Assembly (NCBI RefSeq): GCF_007828835.1
Contig: NZ_VIVL01000015.1
Span: 57,935-121,934, forward strand
Origin: Variovorax beijingensis
Lineage (GTDB): Bacteria; Pseudomonadota; Gammaproteobacteria; Burkholderiales; Burkholderiaceae_C
Length of the DNA: 64,000 bases
Direction of reading: 5' to 3'
Shown: positions 60,428 through 64,000 of the stretch, in pieces
How positions within the stretch are numbered: the stretch's first letter is position 1
How the letters are laid out: each line of letters opens with the position of its first letter
Program-made: the position numbers and the translations under genes
Notes under the pieces: generated by a model
Told to the model about the DNA's origin: nothing
Seen by the model: only the letters and a program-made list of their open reading frames with translations
Databases searched by the model: none

Positions 60428-60586
60428 ATCCGGGCGGCCGCGCAGCATGCCCGCTCGCAAAGTGGCCTGCAGCAACGCCGCGAAGTGGCCCGTCAGTGAC
60501 ACTTAGATCCGTCAAGAATCGTTAGCAAGACACTTTTCGCACCCCCGCGCTCCAGGGGAAGCGCCCCGCAATCCGAAGGAAAGTCG

Positions 60587-61282
60587 ATGACTGAGAAGTA
60601 CGAAGTGACAGAGCGGACGAAGCTAACGCGTCGTCCGCACCGTGGGATCTACGACAAGGAGGCCATCCGCGCCATCCTGGACGAAGGGTTCATGTGCAAT
60701 GTGGCCTACGTCCACGAAGGCGCGCCCCGCGTGTTGCCGACCGGCTACGGCCGGATGGGCGACTACATCTACATTCACGGCTCCAACCAGAGCACCATGC
60801 TCAGCGCGGCGCTGAGTGGGGAGGTGTGCGTCCTTGTCACTCATGTGGATGGCCTCGTCTTGGCACGCGCACTTTACAACCACTCCGTCAACTACCGTTC
60901 CGTGGTGGTGTTCGGGCGTCCAGAAGAAGTGACGGATCCACAGGAGAAAGTCGCCTCCTTCGAGGCCTACGCACGCCACGTCCTGAAAGGCCGTTTTGCC
61001 GATGTGAGGCCTCCGAACTCCAAGGAGTTGAACAGCACGACGGTGATGCGCATTCCCATTGCCGAGGCTGTGGCAAAGATGCGGTCGGGTCCGCCCACCG
61101 ATTTCGAGCTCGATCTGGACCGCGATTGCTGGGCCGGTGAACTGCTGATTAAGCAGGTCTTCGCGGGTGCCATCCGCGATCCCCAAGGTCGGCAGGACGT
61201 CCCGGTGCCGCGGTACATCGAGGAGTACGAGAAGCTGCCCAGCGTGGAACGGCAGGAGGTCGACAACACTCCGGACGCATGA
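60587..61282 (+). CDS. Pyridoxamine 5'-phosphate oxidase family (FMN split-barrel) protein
   Basis: A 231-residue homologue of the protein at 46334. The same blocks occur in order: FMCNVAYVHEGAPRVLPTGY, DYIYIHGSNQSTMLS, VNYRSVVVFGRPEEV, and PPNSKELNSTTVMRIPI. It lacks PdxH-specific residues, so vitamin B6 synthesis is unlikely; a flavin-dependent reduction or oxidation is the family expectation. It lies 159 bp after the amidase gene. Confidence 0.85.
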   Translation: MTEKYEVTERTKLTRRPHRGIYDKEAIRAILDEGFMCNVAYVHEGAPRVLPTGYGRMGDYIYIHGSNQSTMLSAALSGEVCVLVTHVDGLVLARALYNHSVNYRSVVVFGRPEEVTDPQEKVASFEAYARHVLKGRFADVRPPNSKELNSTTVMRIPIAEAVAKMRSGPPTDFELDLDRDCWAGELLIKQVFAGAIRDPQGRQDVPVPRYIEEYEKLPSVERQEVDNTPDA

Positions 61283-61361
61283 CGCTCCGATAGCACACTC
61301 CGCCCGGCGAAGCGGCAGCGGGCCACCGGCGCCGTGGGCTCAAATTGATGGAAGAGTCGAC

Positions 61362-62975
61362 ATGAGCAGCAAAGGAATGGTGAGCTGTCCGCAGCCTGAA
61401 GCGGCCGAGTCGGGCGTTGAAATCCTGCGGGCAGGCGGGAGCGCGGTCGACGCGGCAGTCGCCTGCGCCCTTGTGCAAACCGTGGTGGATCCGCTGATGT
61501 GCAGCATTGGCGGCTTCGGCACGGCCGTCGTACACCGCCCAGAAGCCGGCATTCACGAGTATGTGGACTTCCACGCTCCCGCGCCGCTTGGCGCTCGCGC
61601 AGACATGTGGGAGCACTTGCTGGAGGGTGAGACGCGCGACGGTTTCGGCTTCAGCATCAAGGGCCGCTTGAACGACATCGGCTACCAAGCCATCGCCGTT
61701 CCGGGAACGCTCAGCGGGCTGGAGCGCCTGCACGAGCGGCATGGCCGCCTTCCGTGGCGAGAAGTGGTCGCGCCCGCCATTGCATGGGCCCGGGACGGGT
61801 TCATGGTACGGCCGGCGATGTATGCGTTCTGGATCGACGAGCCGCTCGCTGGTCGAGCAAGCAACAGAGATCGGCTTCTCTACTCGGCCTCCGGTCGGGA
61901 ACTTTTCTGCCGGCCGGACGGCACTCCCAAGACCATCGGCACACCGCTGCGAAACCCGGACTACGCGAACACGCTGGAAACGATCGCGCGTGATGGCGCA
62001 GCGTCCTTCTACCGCGGTGAACTCGCCCACCGTATGGTGGAGGACTTTGCTGCCCACGGCGGCCTGCTGTCTTTGCAAGATCTCGCGACTTACGCACCAC
62101 GCGAGAACGCTCCGCTGGCAGGAACCTACAGGGACCGGCGCATCACCACCAACCAGCCCCCCGGTGGCGGCGCGATGCTGCTCCAGATGCTCAACATCTT
62201 GGAGCAGTTCGACCTGAAGGCGTTCGGGCACAACACGCCGGAATACATCCGCATCGTATGCGAGGCCATGAAGCGCGCCACTATCGACAAAGACCGTCAT
62301 CTCGGCGATCCGGCGTTTCTAGAGGTGCCGCTGGATCGCCTGCTCTCAAAAGCCTACGCGGTGCAGGCTGCTGCCGCCATCAAAGCCGGCGAGAAGGCCG
62401 ACGTGCCCCGTCTCAACTTGGGGGCGCCTGTTCCCAAGGACACGACGCACCTGTCCGTGGTGGATGGTGAACGCAATTGTGCCGCCATCACGCATTCGCT
62501 CGCGATGCCGTCCGGTGTGATGACGCCGGGCCTTGGCTTCATGTACAACGGCTGCATGGGCGTGTTCGACCCGCGACCAGGCAGAACGGGCAGCATCGCA
62601 CCCGGAAAAGCACGGTTCACTTCGGCCTGCCCCACCATCGTGTTCCGCGGAGACGAGCCCGAAATTGTGCTTGGCGCGCCGGGCGGGACGCAGATCGCGA
62701 TGGGCGTACTGCAGACGATCCTGAACGTTGCGGATCATGGGATGAACATGCAAGAGGCCGTATCTGCTCCGCGCTTCTCGTCCACGAGCAACATCATCGA
62801 TATTTCGAATCGCATTCCACGCTCCGTGTCCCGGCCGCTCGAGAGTCTGGGCTACGAAGTGGTTCGGAACCCCTTCGGGTACACGATTGCTTCTGTGCAC
62901 GGGATCCGCATCAACGGCGAACGGCTCGAGGGTGGCGCCGACCCTGGCCGCGACGGCGTGGCTTACGAGGCTTGA
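61362..62975 (+). CDS. Gamma-glutamyltransferase family protein (no signal peptide)
   Basis: A 537-residue Ntn-hydrolase. DTTHLSVVD marks the autocleavage point, with Thr361 the expected N-terminal nucleophile of the small subunit. PPGGGAMLLQMLNIL and GAPGGTQIAMGVLQTILNV are family motifs. Unlike E. coli Ggt there is no signal peptide (MSSKGMVSCPQPEAAES), so it should be cytosolic. Substrates may be gamma-glutamyl or related amides rather than external glutathione. It is 79 bp after the FMN protein gene in the amidase cluster. Confidence 0.9.
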   Translation: MSSKGMVSCPQPEAAESGVEILRAGGSAVDAAVACALVQTVVDPLMCSIGGFGTAVVHRPEAGIHEYVDFHAPAPLGARADMWEHLLEGETRDGFGFSIKGRLNDIGYQAIAVPGTLSGLERLHERHGRLPWREVVAPAIAWARDGFMVRPAMYAFWIDEPLAGRASNRDRLLYSASGRELFCRPDGTPKTIGTPLRNPDYANTLETIARDGAASFYRGELAHRMVEDFAAHGGLLSLQDLATYAPRENAPLAGTYRDRRITTNQPPGGGAMLLQMLNILEQFDLKAFGHNTPEYIRIVCEAMKRATIDKDRHLGDPAFLEVPLDRLLSKAYAVQAAAAIKAGEKADVPRLNLGAPVPKDTTHLSVVDGERNCAAITHSLAMPSGVMTPGLGFMYNGCMGVFDPRPGRTGSIAPGKARFTSACPTIVFRGDEPEIVLGAPGGTQIAMGVLQTILNVADHGMNMQEAVSAPRFSSTSNIIDISNRIPRSVSRPLESLGYEVVRNPFGYTIASVHGIRINGERLEGGADPGRDGVAYEA

Positions 62976-63019
62976 TCGTCAGGCGACCTGATTGCACCTT
63001 TATTTACCGGAGAGATCCC

Positions 63020-63457
63020 ATGACCGATTGGAAGAGCTATCAAGACGGCAGTGCAGCCCTCGATGCGGAGACCGCACAGAATTGGCTGAATCAAGTGGTG
63101 GCGACCTGCAGCACCTTGGATCCTGAGCTCATCCTAGATATCTTCACGGATGACGTTATCGCCGACCTCGGCGCAGTCTTCCTTACCGGCAAGGAGCAGC
63201 TGCGTCCGATCATCCGTGAGCGATATTCGAGATACACCCACTACGACCTTCGCAAGACTGTTCGCGCAGTCGCCGGCGACCTGGTTATCTGTGACGCGCG
63301 ATTGCGCTGGAAGTCGCCTGAACACCCAACGCTGCAGCACACTCGAGCCATCGAGATTCTTCAAGTCCGCGATGGCCGAATTGCACGCTGGGACAATGCG
63401 AGTTCGTCGTGGTCTGCCACTGAGGGTGAGGGTGTTCGCCTGGCGCCTGGCGCCTGA
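63020..63457 (+). CDS. NTF2-like (SnoaL-type) protein
   Basis: A 145-residue protein with an NTF2-like pattern: LDAETAQNWLNQVVATCSTL, LILDIFTDDVIADLGAVF, then strands ending AIEILQVRDGRIARWDNASS, the usual end of the fold. GGAGAGATCCC precedes ATG 63020. It lies 44 bp after the gamma-glutamyltransferase gene and is probably the last gene of the amidase operon. The function is unknown; small hydratase or isomerase roles are common. Confidence 0.8.
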   Translation: MTDWKSYQDGSAALDAETAQNWLNQVVATCSTLDPELILDIFTDDVIADLGAVFLTGKEQLRPIIRERYSRYTHYDLRKTVRAVAGDLVICDARLRWKSPEHPTLQHTRAIEILQVRDGRIARWDNASSSWSATEGEGVRLAPGA

Positions 63458-63684
63458 TGACGCAGTTGCGTGACCTTGCGCACGCGTGCCCTCCTCCGAC
63501 CTTCCAGCTTGAAAAATCCCGGACCTGCGTGTCCTGCCGGGCGCATCGGCGCGCGGCACCTTCTGGACCGCGATAAGTAGTGCATCTGAAAACCCGTAAC
63601 CGGTCTTTCCCTTTCCGACAAAGTGGTACGCGGGACAGAAATCGATCCAACTAGATTTGGAACGTCACTACCAAGGAACCCACC

Positions 63685-63948
63685 ATGTCTTTCCGCAATC
63701 TCGCATTCGGCGCCCTGCTGGCGGCCATCCTTCTGCCGGCTTCCGCACAGACCGACAAGTTCCCATCCCGACCGATCAGGCTGGTCGTGCCCTGGAGCGC
63801 AGGGGGCAACACGGACGGTATCGCACGGCTGATGGCCTTGAAGCTTTCGGCGCGAATAAACCAGCAGGTGGTGGTAGACAACAAGCCCGGCGCGAACGGA
63901 ATCGTCGTATGCGGTCAATTAACCACGCCCTTGTTGAGTGAACGATGA
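63685..63948 (+). pseudogene. Bug family binding protein gene interrupted after about 74 codons
   Basis: The start MSFRNLAFGALLAAILLPAS, then RPIRLVVPWSAGGNTDGIAR and VDNKPGANGIV, closely parallel the intact Bug gene at 40147-41115, including the signal peptide and the CAACTAGA...AAGGAACCCACC leader. After GIV (about 63906) the similarity stops and 13 unrelated codons lead to a stop. The remaining roughly 245 residues are missing, so the gene is disrupted unless it resumes beyond the window. Confidence 0.85.
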
Positions 63949-64000
63949 GCTGTGAGGCTACGTGTCCATGTAGAGCAACATGGACATGTAGAGATGACAG
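63907..64000. mobile_element. Probable end of an inserted element (continues beyond window)
   Basis: Foreign sequence begins where the Bug homology ends. It carries a perfect inverted repeat, GTCCATGT/ACATGGAC (63964-63985, 6-base loop), and a direct repeat, CATGTAGAG (63968 and 63985). Clusters of short repeats are common in the ends of insertion sequences such as IS21 types. No transposase is visible inside the window, so the family cannot be named. Confidence 0.45.

Noticed and set aside
1..64000. tRNA, rRNA or CRISPR arrays
   Set aside because: No clover-leaf-like tRNA ends, rRNA blocks or regularly spaced direct repeats were seen on either strand; a covariance-model scan would settle this for tRNA and small RNAs.

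Overview
High-GC DNA, almost certainly a betaproteobacterium of the order Burkholderiales. Supporting signs are Bug-type solute-binding proteins, AAHS-type MFS permeases, a BKACE enzyme, many short catabolic operons each with a local regulator, and GC-rich third codon positions. No rRNA, tRNA or CRISPR array was seen. The window reads as a catabolic accessory region built of adjoining modules, with gene remnants at several module borders.

1-14.9 kb: two head-to-tail minus-strand operons. The upstream one encodes a Baeyer-Villiger monooxygenase, an esterase, a MaoC-type hydratase, a nitroreductase and an alpha-methylacyl-CoA racemase. The downstream one encodes a thiolase, a fused hydratase/3-hydroxyacyl-CoA dehydrogenase, a thioesterase, an LCAD/IVD-type acyl-CoA dehydrogenase, a CocE-like hydrolase and a second nitroreductase. 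Together they suggest ketone to ester or lactone, hydrolysis, then beta-oxidation of (branched) acyl-CoA. Each operon is preceded by the same 14-bp operator, TAAAT-N4-ATTTA. A TetR/NmrA pair with two tandem operators closes the module.

14.9-25.6 kb: an IclR module. A carbohydrate-type ABC transporter is split between divergent operons (ATPase to the left, permeases and Tat-exported binding protein to the right). It travels with two FAH-fold enzymes, a shikimate dehydrogenase-like protein, a Gfo/Idh oxidoreductase and a cupin. Two IclR boxes lie in the intergenic region. The cupin gene ends inside a hydrolase remnant.

25.8-36.2 kb: an AAHS permease, two SDRs, an enoyl-CoA hydratase, hydrolases, a flavin reductase, a tautomerase, an NTF2-like protein and a secreted MBL-fold hydrolase divergent from an HxlR regulator with twin operators, then an AraC regulator. 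36.2-41.1 kb: a BKACE/SDR/AAHS/tautomerase operon, an IS3-family transposase remnant and a Bug binding protein.

41.1-54.7 kb: a crotonase and a class III CoA-transferase, then a partly decayed proline/cyclic-imino-acid region. It holds intact proC, an ornithine-cyclodeaminase-like remnant, a PutA C-terminal remnant facing an Lrp remnant, and an eight-gene operon (Liv-type ABC transporter, DpkA-like imine reductase, FMN split-barrel protein, formamidase-like hydrolase) divergent from tandem XRE-cupin regulators. A second PutA tail follows the regulators.

54.7-63.5 kb: ilvA, an Asp/Glu-racemase-family enzyme and a MocR regulator, divergent from an amidase, a second FMN split-barrel protein, a cytosolic gamma-glutamyltransferase and an NTF2-like protein. 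AAGTGGC half-sites lie between the divergent genes. The window ends in a second Bug gene, cut after about 74 codons by foreign DNA that looks like a mobile-element end.
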